A stretch of 64,000 nt of DNA from Amorphophallus konjac. Lineage: Eukaryota > Streptophyta > Magnoliopsida > Alismatales > Araceae. Every line of letters begins with the position of its first letter. Position 1 is the first letter of the stretch. Positions 12,261 to 22,800 of this stretch are shown in pieces. The translations under genes and the position numbers were made by a program. The stretch is from positions 568,590,140 through 568,654,139 of the forward strand of contig CM040121.1 in assembly GCA_022559845.1 (NCBI GenBank). Reading direction: 5' to 3'. The notes beneath the pieces are model-generated. The model saw only the letters and a list, made by a program, of their open reading frames with translations. It had not been told where the DNA came from and made no database searches.

Positions 12261-12560
12261 AACATGTGTGTGTGTGTGGATCTTGTTGGATCCGTGGTTG
12301 TGTGTGTGTCCTATTTGATTCGTGTGTGCGTAGATCTTCCTAGATCTACGTGTGTGTGTGTGGATCTACTTAGATCCAGTTGTTTTAGTGTGTGGTTTGC
12401 TGCACTTGTCGCAGCGTGTGTGTGTGTCTTGTTGATCCGGTTGTCGGATCGTGTTGGAGTTCATCTCTGTGTGTGTGTGTGTGTGTGTGTGTGTTGGAGC
12501 TTGTCTTCGTGTGTGGGTTGGGGCGCGTCCCCGTGTGTTTGTGTAGGCGTCGTCCTGCGT
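12261..12560 (+). repeat. (GT)n-rich microsatellite tract in SireA 5' LTR
   Basis: Repeated gtgtgtg runs are interspersed with ggatc-containing spacers. The counterpart in the 3' LTR is about 31290-31570 with different run lengths. Open frames over this tract are composition artefacts. Confidence 0.8.
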
Positions 12561-12956
12561 GTGTGGTTGGAGCGTTGTCTCCGTTTGGGGATTTATCCCC
12601 GAGTGAAGCCTCACCGGGTTTGGTGAGGGGTGGACGTAGGATTGCCGTCGTTGCATCTGAACCACCTTAAAAATCGATGTGCAGTATAGTTTGAATTGTG
12701 TGGTTTGATCCATTTCCTCTACCTTCATTCTACATGAGTGTTAGTGTATTTGTGATTCCAGATTTATCCACGTATATCCTACATAATCTACATCATCATC
12801 TAATTAAGTTTGATAAATCTCATTTGTGAACCAACAGTTTTGATCTTATTGATTAGCTTTATATCACATATTTCAAAAAGGCCAAAAGTTTTTAGTAAAA
12901 TTTGTAAACACCCAATTCACCCTCCTCTTGGGTGTCATTGATCACGGGACTTCAAT

Positions 12957-12969
12957 TGGTATCAGAGCC
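12957..12969 (+). promoter_or_regulatory. Primer binding site of SireA (initiator-Met tRNA)
   Basis: The sequence tggtatcagagcc begins 2 nt after the 5' LTR end at 12954. It is complementary to the 3' end of plant initiator-Met tRNA, the usual primer for these elements. Confidence 0.9.
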
Positions 12970-13015
12970 AAGGCTCTAATTTCATAGATCTAACGATCTA
13001 GAGCGATCCAGATCA

Positions 13016-14769
13016 ATGACTACCATTATGTACACTTTGAATTCTCCACCGGTGTTTGATGGTTGCAATTTTGATTTGTGGTTAGGTAAAATGTGTAGTC
13101 TTGTCAACTCATATGACCCAAAGCTATGGAAGCTTATTTCACATGGTCCATATGAATTGCCTAAAGATAAAAAAGTCTGGACTGCAAATCAAAAGTTTAA
13201 ACATGATCAAAATTGTTTAGTCTTGAAGTTATTTACCACAGCAGTCAATTCTAATCACTTTCCCTTTGTCTCCCATTGAAGATTCGCAAAGAATATCTTG
13301 GATGGCTTAACCAAAGTCTGGGAAGAGCGTGAAGACCAATGCCTTGTGGCAGGCACAAGTTACCAAGGGAGTGATCAGCAAATTGAATCAAGCTCAAAGG
13401 TAAATTTCGATTCTGATAATGAAGAAGAAGTTAGCTATGAAGATTTGTTGATTGCATATGATGCTCTTGCTGAAAAATACGAGAAGTTAAAATCTGAAAA
13501 TAAGAAATTGAGAAAAAGTGTTGAACAAAACAACCGTGTTTCCTCATGTAAGAAATACTCACATTTAGAGGAAATGATTGAGGCTCATGTATTTGACATT
13601 GAATTCCACAAAGATCAAATATGCTCCTTAAGAAATAAAAATAAGAAGATGACTGCAAAGCTGAATTTAATGGCCGATGATCAAACCTTGATAAATGAAC
13701 TGATTCATGATGAAAAGCTTGTCAAAGAAAATGAGAAACTGAAGGAATTGAACAAGGTCATTTCTGAAAGATTGTTGATTCTTGAAAAAGGAAAATCTGT
13801 GGTTGTTAGAGAATGTGAAAATGTGGATGAACTTAGGCAAGAAGTAGAATGCCTTAAGACTACCAATGCCATGCTGAATGTTAGTCTTTCTACTTATGAA
13901 GAAGAACTTACCAACTCTGAATTACAAATTTCATCTCTTCAATTTGAAATTCTTGACTTGAATGATTTGCTGTCTAGATTTGTAAATGGTCAAGAAAACT
14001 TGAATAAACTGTTGGGGATGAAAGTGAACTTTCAAAGGGAATGGCTGGGCTATAATCCTGTGAACAAAAAGAAGTTTGAAAATAAAGTTTATACATCCTT
14101 TGTGCACAGTTCGAACATAGCCAGCACATCAAATGGGTCCCCAAATCAATCTTCTTCACAACCAATAAAAAGATCAAATGAAAATCCGAAAAAGAGAAAT
14201 CATGCTACACACACGCATGCATCCACAAAGAAAATCAACTTGCATCAAAAATCCAAAAATGCTGCCAGCACCTCCTTACATGTTGAACATACCTCTTCCA
14301 CACACACACACAACCAATTAGATAGAAACTCACATGTTTTTATTGTGGAAAACATGGACATGCTATGCATAATTGTTTCATTATGAAAAATGAGGATTTG
14401 AAAGTTTGCAGGAACCGAACTGGCTCCAAAAATTCAAAGCAATCATTTACCACAAAACCTTTCATGCATTGCAATCACTGTGGTAAAATAGGTCATACAA
14501 TTTCACACTGCTGGTTACTCATGGAGAAAGAAGATTTTCACTCAACACATCATGCTCACATACACAAACCAGTAGAATCAATGAGAATGAAAAATGTAAT
14601 GCCACATGCCTTCAACCATCACTTTGACAAATCTGGGAATGTTAAGCATGATTACTTTCTAAAGAAAAATGAGGATTTGAATGTTGTGAAAAATTGGAAA
14701 CCACATACCCATGTTGCTGCTAACTCACAAGGACCCAAAAGGATTTGGGTACCTAAGAAGGGCAAATGA
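13016..14769 (+). pseudogene. gag: Sirevirus gag of SireA, shortened and broken
   Basis: The frame opens at ATG 13016 with a copia Gag N-terminus (PVFDGCNFDLW, then YELPKDKKVW). It meets a stop at 13277-13279 and continues in the same frame from about 13280. The middle of the usual Gag domain is missing around that point, so the text passes quickly into an acidic linker and a long coiled coil (about 13430-13990, heptads rich in E, K, L and N). A frameshift near 14330 separates this from the zinc-knuckle frame. Two CX2CX4HX4C knuckles are intact at 14335-14376 and 14470-14511. The protein would be the nucleocapsid/capsid precursor of the particle. The gag ends at 14769 with no protease following. 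It is a decayed, internally deleted copy. Confidence 0.85.
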
Positions 14770-15824
14770 GAAATATGTTTTGCAGGTGTGCCTTGGGAAT
14801 GTAAAGCATAAAATCTATTTTCATCAAGACAGTAAGGTACACGGATCAAGTGGCATAAGTCAAGTTGGAAGAAAAATCAAATTGAATCTGAGCATTCAGA
14901 TCATACCTTCAGGAATACAAGTGAGATTGGGTTAGCTATGATCAAGAAGGATGTATCAACTGAAGAAATGCCTTGCAATAATGAAAAATGATGAGAATTT
15001 TCTTAATTGTCACTAAGTTACAGGAAGTGATTTTGATGAGTACCATGTGCCAATTGCTGAACAGGATAACAACCTGCAAGGCTTGAAGACCCAAAACATC
15101 CACAACATGTGCACCAGTTGCAGGAAGTTCTATATGAACAGAAGCGAGTACCCAAGGCATGGTATGAAAGGCTCGCATCTTCTTGATTGAGAATGGGTTC
15201 AATAGGTGGAAGACTTGGAAGCTGACGGTTACTCAAGGCACAAGTATTGAAAATTAACTTCTGAGCTCTGTTTGAAAAACCCATATTTGTTTTAATCATA
15301 ACTCCATCAATGAAAATAAAAAAAAATTCTTGTTATTAGAATGCATTGCATCTCTCATGAATCACCATTGCATTATTACATTTCATGAAACTGAAAAATC
15401 ATCCATTTGATTATCATTGCATGACTACATGGTATATCAAATAGTGACTTGAGGAATGGCAGGTCACTCCTATCTAAAATCTATCACCATGCGTGAGAAT
15501 GTGCCTCCGCCTCGTACTATGAGTCACATGTTCATTTAGGTCATAGGTTGCATGTTTTTCTAAACATAAAAAAAAAATCACTTGTGTAAATTGTGCACAT
15601 AGAAAGGGGGAGCTTGTCTTTAAATGAATGATTTCAAATTGTGAGTCTAACTCTGCTTCATCTGAACTGCTCAACAATGAATTGCTAGCCTCGCTTAAGG
15701 CTACTGCTAAGCTTGCTTGCTCTTGAAGGCATGTGGTGATGATTGCCGAACTCAAGTATACAATTCTGAAAACTTGACACATTGATGCTCTGGTTTGATA
15801 TGATGAATTTGTTGAATTTGTTCA
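14770..15824 (+). other. SireA interior after gag, with a short reverse transcriptase relic
   Basis: About 1 kb in which no protease or integrase can be seen. The one recognisable piece is 15118-15187, which reads VLYEQKRVPKAWYERLA in plus frame and matches the ALYGLKQAPRAWYERL region of copia reverse transcriptase, ending at a stop. A conserved non-coding block (15431-15523) and a gggggag tract (15606-15612) follow. SireB is inserted after 15824. Pol has been almost wholly deleted rather than merely mutated. Confidence 0.7.
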
Positions 15825-16571
15825 TGTTGAAATTAGATGGAAGGCTCTTTCACCACAGAATGTGGATCTAGAGGGGGGTGAATAGATCAGCTGGCCAATA
15901 AAAAATTATGCCTAGATTCAGATGCGGAATTAAAAGAACACTGATCAGACACAGTCAATGCACTGGATAATAGAGATAAGATCTGGTAGACATACAAGCA
16001 AACACACGAGAGGCATAAAGAATTTTAGGTGGTTCGGTCAATTCCGACCTACGTCCACCCCACATTCAACTCGAATGTGGATTACTGCTGATACACAGCT
16101 TCAATCTGCTAGGCACTACAGCTTGCCAACAACGGCTGGGGCTAACAGCTTATCCCGACCAGAGGAACCTCCTCTGCAACAGCTGAGCTTCACAGCTTGT
16201 TCTGCTGGGCTCTACAACTTAGCCGACCAGAGGTAACACCGCTGCCTCACAGCTTGACACCACTGACTAACAGCTTGATCGAACAAGAGTTTTCAAAAGA
16301 AAAATAACAAAGACTGAAAAGCAAGAAACGCAGAATCGAATGGAATGAAAACCAAAACGACTGTAGCTCAAATTGAGCAATATCAGCTCTGGTATCTGAA
16401 CCAAGAGACTAATTCACAAGCTCTCATATAACTCTCTCAACTCATCTCTCTCACTTTCTTCTTCTCTGCTTTTCTTCTCTTTGGATCTCGATGGCTCTCT
16501 ACTGCCTCAGGTTTGTCTCACTGTATAGACTTGCCACTAGTCGATCAGCCTTCAACAGAAGATGAATACTT

Positions 16572-16581
16572 CTATATATAC
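16572..16581 (-). promoter_or_regulatory. TATA box of SireB 3' LTR
   Basis: The minus strand reads gtatatatag. It is conserved in the 5' LTR at about 26231-26240 and lies just downstream of the motif array. Confidence 0.7.
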
Positions 16582-16739
16582 CAGCAGCAGATTGGATAAG
16601 GGCGCGTGACTTCCACGTTTTCCCGCCCAAGGAATTCGCCAGATCCGAGGTGCTTTTCATCCACGTGGCAGCATCTGGTCACCTCGTCCTCCTGGGATCA
16701 CGAGCCATGTCAGCAATCTCAGTAACAAATCCCCACCAG

Positions 16740-17995
16740 ACAGAGTATCGGATTATCAGGTTAAGTGAAGAACTCTGTACAGACTTTGTAAGATGAAATG
16801 TCTTGTGTAGACTTCATGATGTATAGACTTTGTGAAACGCGAATGCAATGTACAGACTTCGTGAATGGTAATGCAATGTATAGACTTCAGTGTATAGACT
16901 TTGTGAAGGCGAGTGCAATGTACAGACTCCATGAGACTCTAATGAAGATAGACGATGTATAGACTTCAGGACTGATACACGATGTACAGACTTCATGAGA
17001 CTCTAATGAAGACAGATGATGTATAGACTTCAGGACTGATGCACGATGTACAGACTTCATGAGACTCTAATGAAGACAGACGATGTATAGACTTCAGGAC
17101 TGATGCACGATGCAGACTCGTCCAATGTATACACTTGCTCGTTGTTCAGTCTTCACGAATGATGTACAGACTTCCAATGTGTAGACTTTGGCAAGGCAAC
17201 GTCGGTAAAGCAATTAATGTACAGACTTACTGAACTGAGCGTAGGTAAAAGATATGAGGAATGTATAGACTTACTCAGTTCAGTTCAGAACGTAGGTAAT
17301 GATCAATGTATAGACTTAACAGTCGCCCTGGCTGTACAGACTTGGTCACAAGCTGAACAGTCGGTTGTATAGACTTCGCCCCAAAGCATAAGACGCTAAC
17401 TGAGACGGACAATGTACAGACTTGCTGTAACAGTCCGATGTATAGACTTTGCCCAATGCCTGAGACGCTAACAGAGACGACGATGTTTAGACTTGCTGAA
17501 GGACCGATGTATAGACTTTGCCCGAATGCATGAGACGCTAACTAAGATGCTGGACTCTGTACAGACTTGAGCGATGTATGGGCTTAGCTTCGTGCAAGCT
17601 ACAGTCCAATGTATGGACTTTGAAGTTCAACTGGTGAGTGTACAGACTTCACCAATGAGACGCTCATTGTACAGACTTGGCACCAACCAATGTATAGACT
17701 TGACAATGCTGAATGAACGAATGAGCAATGTATAGACATTGGGTGCCACAATGTGCAGACTTCACGATGTATGGACTTGAGTGTTCGTGTGAGCTGCACT
17801 GTATAGACTTTAACAAAATACCTAAGACGCTGCATGAGACACAAGACAGACAGACAGTGTATAGACTTGTACTTTGGGGGTGTCGACCCACTACTGTCCA
17901 GACTAAACAAGGAAGAGTATAGACTATATGTTCATGCTGCAATGCACTGTGTAGACCTGTGAGTGTGTGCATAACAATATATAGACTCTGACTGC
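16740..17995. repeat. U3 array of about 40 tgtaYagactt motifs
   Basis: I counted roughly 40 matches to an 11-nt motif tgtatagactt / tgtacagactt, allowing one or two changes, in 1.25 kb, plus one at about 16522. Spacing is irregular (15-60 nt). Spacer sequence is mostly unrelated, apart from a section with near-identical 64-nt units (16930-17105). The array is upstream of the TATA box in the direction of transcription. The second copy is at 26405-27660. Confidence 0.9.
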
Positions 17996-18125
17996 ATTAT
18001 ATACACAGACAACCTGATAAAAATAATTTCATCAAAATAAGAACAGTTGCCAATCAATCAAAACAAACTGTTGCCAATGAAGTAAAACTTATTGTCAACA
18101 TCATCAATACAGAGGGGTCACAACA

Positions 18126-18138
18126 ATCTCCCCCTTTT
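18126..18138 (-). promoter_or_regulatory. Polypurine tract of SireB
   Basis: The minus strand reads aaaaagggggaga followed by t and then the LTR. It is identical to the SireA tract. Further gggggaga-like tracts occur inward near 18287-18297 and 18356-18366. Confidence 0.85.
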
Positions 18139-19857
18139 TGATGATGGCAACACCCTATTATATAGAATAGCAACAACCTGTTATGCAGATGCATTTTTGA
18201 TGAAGGACATGATTTGTTATTCAGATTTGTCATGCAGATGCTATGAATGACATGCTGAGACATGAATACAACTCTCTGCTCACAAGATCTCCCCCTTTGC
18301 CATAGACATGATGCATACACTTCTCTGGAATGAATTCATCAAATAGACAATATATTCTCCCCCTTTTCTATCAACAAAGAGGAGGGAAAGAAGATGCAAG
18401 GGAAGGAACAAGAAAAATCAGCTGACTGGCATTCTTAGCAAGTAGTTCAGAAATTAAGCAGCTAAAGCACAGAATCTGTAGTCATATGAATTTAAAAACT
18501 GCTTAGAAAGTGAAGTTCTGGTTTAAAGGTTATAAAAATGAGAGTTCATGCACTACATTCATTGGATAAGGTAGCTGTGCATGATAAAACAATAAACCAG
18601 AATCATATTTACATGAGAGATTCAGTTTCAGAATATCTTACTTTCATAGACTCAGTAGAATGTGCTAAGAGATACCAGGTCATGTATTGAAATTAAACAA
18701 ATTGACATCCATGAAATTTCTTTTGAAGAAACAGCATTTTCAATATTATTTCATTTAGGGCATTCAGGTACCATAAGTCTTTTTGCGTAAGGGTATACGT
18801 TTATCAGACGCCAATACCCCTAGATACTCAACATGATGGACCATTTTGCCTATGATCAAGCTCAATAGAACTGATTTACACCTTTTTGTGTGAGGGTACA
18901 CGTTTATCAGACGCCAGTTACCCCCAGGTACTCAGTGAAACCAACCTACTGTTTTGATCATTTTATACAGAGATAGCTGATACACCTCATGACATGAGTG
19001 TTGTCCACTTCTTTGATGGATCACTCAGTTTCTCAGTGATTTACCAGTCATTGCTCTGCCAATGCTATTTTTCAATTAATTTTTAATATTTTTCAATATC
19101 TTTCTTAGCTGTCCTTTATTTGTTTCAGAATGACTTGTTTAAGGACAATACACATACTTAGTTTCTCTAACATGATTTCAGATGAGTTTTCAGATTTCAG
19201 ATATAATTAGCTTTGTCTGACATGAAATAAGATGAGGGTTGAGTGCTTTATCAATTTTCAGCATCCTTATTTACTGATTGTAGTCTTTCAACTCTAAAGA
19301 TTATAAAATTTAAACCATTAAGTCAGTCTTTAAGCAATTAAAGTTCTTATGAGGAAAGAAGTCTGTTTTCTATTGCTTAATATTAGAACTGACTAAAAGA
19401 TTGCCATACTGTCAGACTCAACTCTGAATCATATGCAATACTCCCCATGTCTATGTGCATGTGATTTTGCAAATGATTACTGAACAAATGATTTTGAAGT
19501 TCATGCTTATTCAGACTGCACTATCATGCAATATAACCCATGGTACTAGGCGGAGAACTTGGTCACAAGGACCATCTCACACATAGTAAGAACCTCCAGA
19601 CAGATTTCCCTGCCCTTTAGTAGCTTACCATTTGAAATACCAGGGTTATGCAGAGAAATGTAGTGCAAAACAGTTCTATATGCATGTGATTTTAGACACA
19701 TTCATGACTAAATGATATGCAGTGATGATCATGAGAAAACAATATGAGTGTCATGCATAATCATGAGTCTGTTGCACCATTCAACCTTCACAGAGTTTTA
19801 TACAAGCTATCAGATGCAAGTCCAAATTAGAAATTTTATTCAAAACAGCTGAAAATT
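18139..19857 (-). other. SireB non-coding region between pol and 3' LTR
   Basis: No envelope-like or other open frame with recognisable motifs is present in 1.7 kb. It holds two extra polypurine tracts close to the LTR and two copies of a 50-nt motif (18778-18830 and 18881-18945, core acgtttatcagacgcca). It also holds a minus-strand copy of the block shared with other elements (19539-19645). Some Sireviruses carry an envelope-like gene here; I see none. Confidence 0.7.
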
Positions 19858-22800
19858 TTATTCATCATGCTGAAACTTACACAAGCCAAGTTCTCTTCTA
19901 AGAAATTTAAACTTTTCATTTCCAAGTGGCTTAGTAAAGATATCAACATTTTGTTTGTCTGTTTCAATGAAATTCAGTTCGATTTCCTTTTTATTCACAG
20001 CATCTCTAAGAAAATGATGTTTTATCTCTATGTGTTTAGTCCTAGAATGATGAACATGATTTTTAGCAAGGCATATGGCACTGATATTATCACATAAAAT
20101 TGGAATACATTCCAGTTTTATCTGATAATCATCTAGTTGGTGCTTGATCCATAGTACTTGGGCAGCACAATTACCAGCTGCAACATATTCAGCCTCAACT
20201 GTAGACAAGGCTACAGTGTGTTGCTTCTTAGATGCCCAAGATACTAGACAGCCACCAAGGAATTGACAATAGCCACTAGTGCTTTTTCTATCTACTCGAC
20301 ACCCAGCATAATCAACATCAGTGTAAGCTAGAAGCTCTAACTCACACCTAGCAGGATACCATAATCCTAACTCTTGGGTGCCTAGCAGATATCTAAAAAT
20401 ACTTTTTACTGCTTTAAGATGAGTTTCTTTAAGACTGGCCTGAAACCTAGCACATAATCCTACAGCAAATTGAATATCAGGCCTAGATGCTGTTAAGTAT
20501 AGAAGGGATCCGATCATACCTCTGTATAACTTTTGATCAACAGGTTTACCTTTAGTGTCTTCATCCAAGCTTGTAGAGGTACCCATTGGAGCAGCTATCT
20601 CATTGAGGTTGTCCATCTTGTATTTCTTGAGTAGATCCCTTGTGTACTTGGAGTGAGTGATAAACATTCCATCCTTTGTTTGTGTAACCTGCAGTCCAAG
20701 AAATAATTTGAGCTCACCCATTGAGCTCATTTCAAACTCATTAGTCATTGTTTTAGAAAATTCCTCACACAATTTGGGGTTAGTTGACCCAAAAATAATG
20801 CCATCCACATAAATTTGTACAATAAGAATGTCAGAATGACTCACCTTTGTAAACAAGGTCTGATCAACTACTCCTCTAGTGAAATTTTGATCAGTAAGAA
20901 ACTTGCTCAACCTGTCATACCAAGCTCTGGGAGCTTGCTTAAGACCATATAGAGCTTTATTTAATTTGTAAACATGATTAGGGAAATCTAGACATTCAAA
21001 CCCAGGGGACTGTCTTACATAGACATCCTCACTAATTTCCCCATTCAAGAATGCAGATTTTACACCCATCTGCTGGAGGATTATTCCTAGGGAGCATGCA
21101 TAAGCCAATAAAATCCTAACAGCTTCTAATCTGGCTACAGGGGCAAATGACTCTTCAAAGTCAATACCAAACTCCTAGTTATACCCCTGAGCAACAAGTC
21201 TGGCTTTATTTTTAACAATATTCCCTAATTCATCAGATTTATTCCTGAATACCCACTTAGTCCCTATGACTGTTCCATGATCAGGAGGTGGGACCAAGTG
21301 CCACACCTTGTTCCTGTCGAACTGATTAAGCTCCTCATGCATGGCATTAATCCAATGCACATCCTTGAGGGCACAGTCAATGGACTTGGGTTCAATTTGA
21401 GAGACAAGAGCATATGTATTTAATTCATCCTGAATTCTAAAGTGACCTCTAGTCCTAGGGGGATCATTCAGATTGCCAATGACATTATTCACAGGGTGAT
21501 CTTTAAGATATATGATATTAACAATCTGAGTTTCAGGAATTTCACTTACCTCCCCCTGAACTTCAGATTCTTCTTCATTCTGCTCTTCTTTTTCTTCCTC
21601 ACCATCAGACTGGTCTGCAGAGTTATCATCTTTTAAAATGTTCCCATCTTCATTCCTGCAATGACCATGGTTAGTTTCCATCAAGGATTCATCAAAGATA
21701 ATGTGTGGAGATTCTTCAACAATTTTTGTGTTTAAGTTGAACACTATATAAGCTCGGGTGTTTTCAGAATAACCAAGAAAAATTCCTGATTCACCTTTTG
21801 GCTCAAATTTATCAAGGTCCCTCTTATCATTTATATGTATAAAACATTTACAACCAAAGACCTTGAAATGGGCAATTGAAGGTTTCTTACCTTTCAAAAT
21901 CTCATTGGGGGTTTTCTGGGTAGAAGGTCTTACCATTGCCCTGTTAATTACATAACAGGCTGTGTTGACTACTTTAGCCCAGAATTTTCTTGGCAGTTCA
22001 CCTTCAACTAGAAGTGTTCGGCCCATCTCCACTAGAGTTCTGTTCCTCCTCTCGACGACACCATTCTGCTCAGGTGTCCTGGGTGAGGGGAACTTATGAT
22101 GAATCCCATTAGACCTGCAAAATTCTTCAAAGTGTGAGTTTTCAAACTCACCTCCATAATCAGTCAAAATATTTTCAATTTTTTGATTTATTCTAATACA
22201 GAACTCCTGAAATTCTGAAAATGCATCATTCTTGTGTGACAGAAAATATACCCAAGTATACCTAGAAAAATCATCTACTAAGAAAAACCCATACCTCTTC
22301 CCTGATAAACTGACAGACCTGGTTGGCCCAAATAGGTCCACGTGTATCAGTTCATAAGGTTTAGTTGATAGGTTTTCTGTCCTAGATTTGAATGATTTTC
22401 TAGTCAACTTGGACTGAATGCATGCATTATAAAATTTATTGTCCTTTTTAAAAGAGACTTCAGGGAGTCCTCTAACCATGCTATGCTTGTTTAGTTTATG
22501 CAAAATAGTATAACTCGCATGGCCTAACCTACGATGCCATAAAAATGCTAAATCTTCTCTACTGGCAGTAAGACATAGGTTAGAATGCTGAATATCATCT
22601 AAATCTATCATGTATGTGTTATTTATTCTTTTTCCAGAAAGTTTGACAATTTCAGAATCAGGTTCAAAAACCTTGCAGCATTGAGAATCAAATAAGACTT
22701 TATGTCCTTTATCACACAACTGGCTGATACTGAGTAAATTATAAGCTAACACTTCAACCAACATAACATCATCAATGCAGCAGGTAGAACACTTACCTAC

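Larger units (their letters stand above)
10838..12954 (+). repeat. 5' LTR of SireA
   Basis: By eye it is nearly identical to 29869-31974. U3 contains a cluster of ggtcgacc palindromes (11385-11575), including a perfect 20-bp palindrome at 11454-11473. TATA box tataaaa is at 11703-11709. The downstream region has polypurine-rich leader sequence (11750-12120) and a (gt)n-rich tract (about 12260-12560). Ends are tgttgag and gacttca. Confidence 0.9.
15825..18125 (-). repeat. 3' LTR of SireB
   Basis: Read on the minus strand, U3 begins at 18125. It contains about 40 copies of the motif tgtatagactt or tgtacagactt (plus-strand notation) between about 16740 and 17990. A TATA box follows at 16572-16581, then a purine-rich leader and R/U5 to 15825. 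A single gtcgaccc palindrome copy is near 17879, where the other LTR has two. It differs from the 5' LTR by scattered substitutions and a few small indels. Confidence 0.95.

Noticed and set aside
12219..12626. Cys/Val-rich open frames in SireA LTRs
   Set aside because: Produced by the (gt)n tract and different in the other LTR copy.
16740..17995. CRISPR-like array
   Set aside because: The repeat is short and degenerate, spacers are irregular, and the tract lies in the U3 of a plant retrotransposon LTR. It is not CRISPR.
18139..19857. Possible envelope-like gene of SireB
   Set aside because: No long frame, signal peptide or membrane segment is visible in the element's sense direction.
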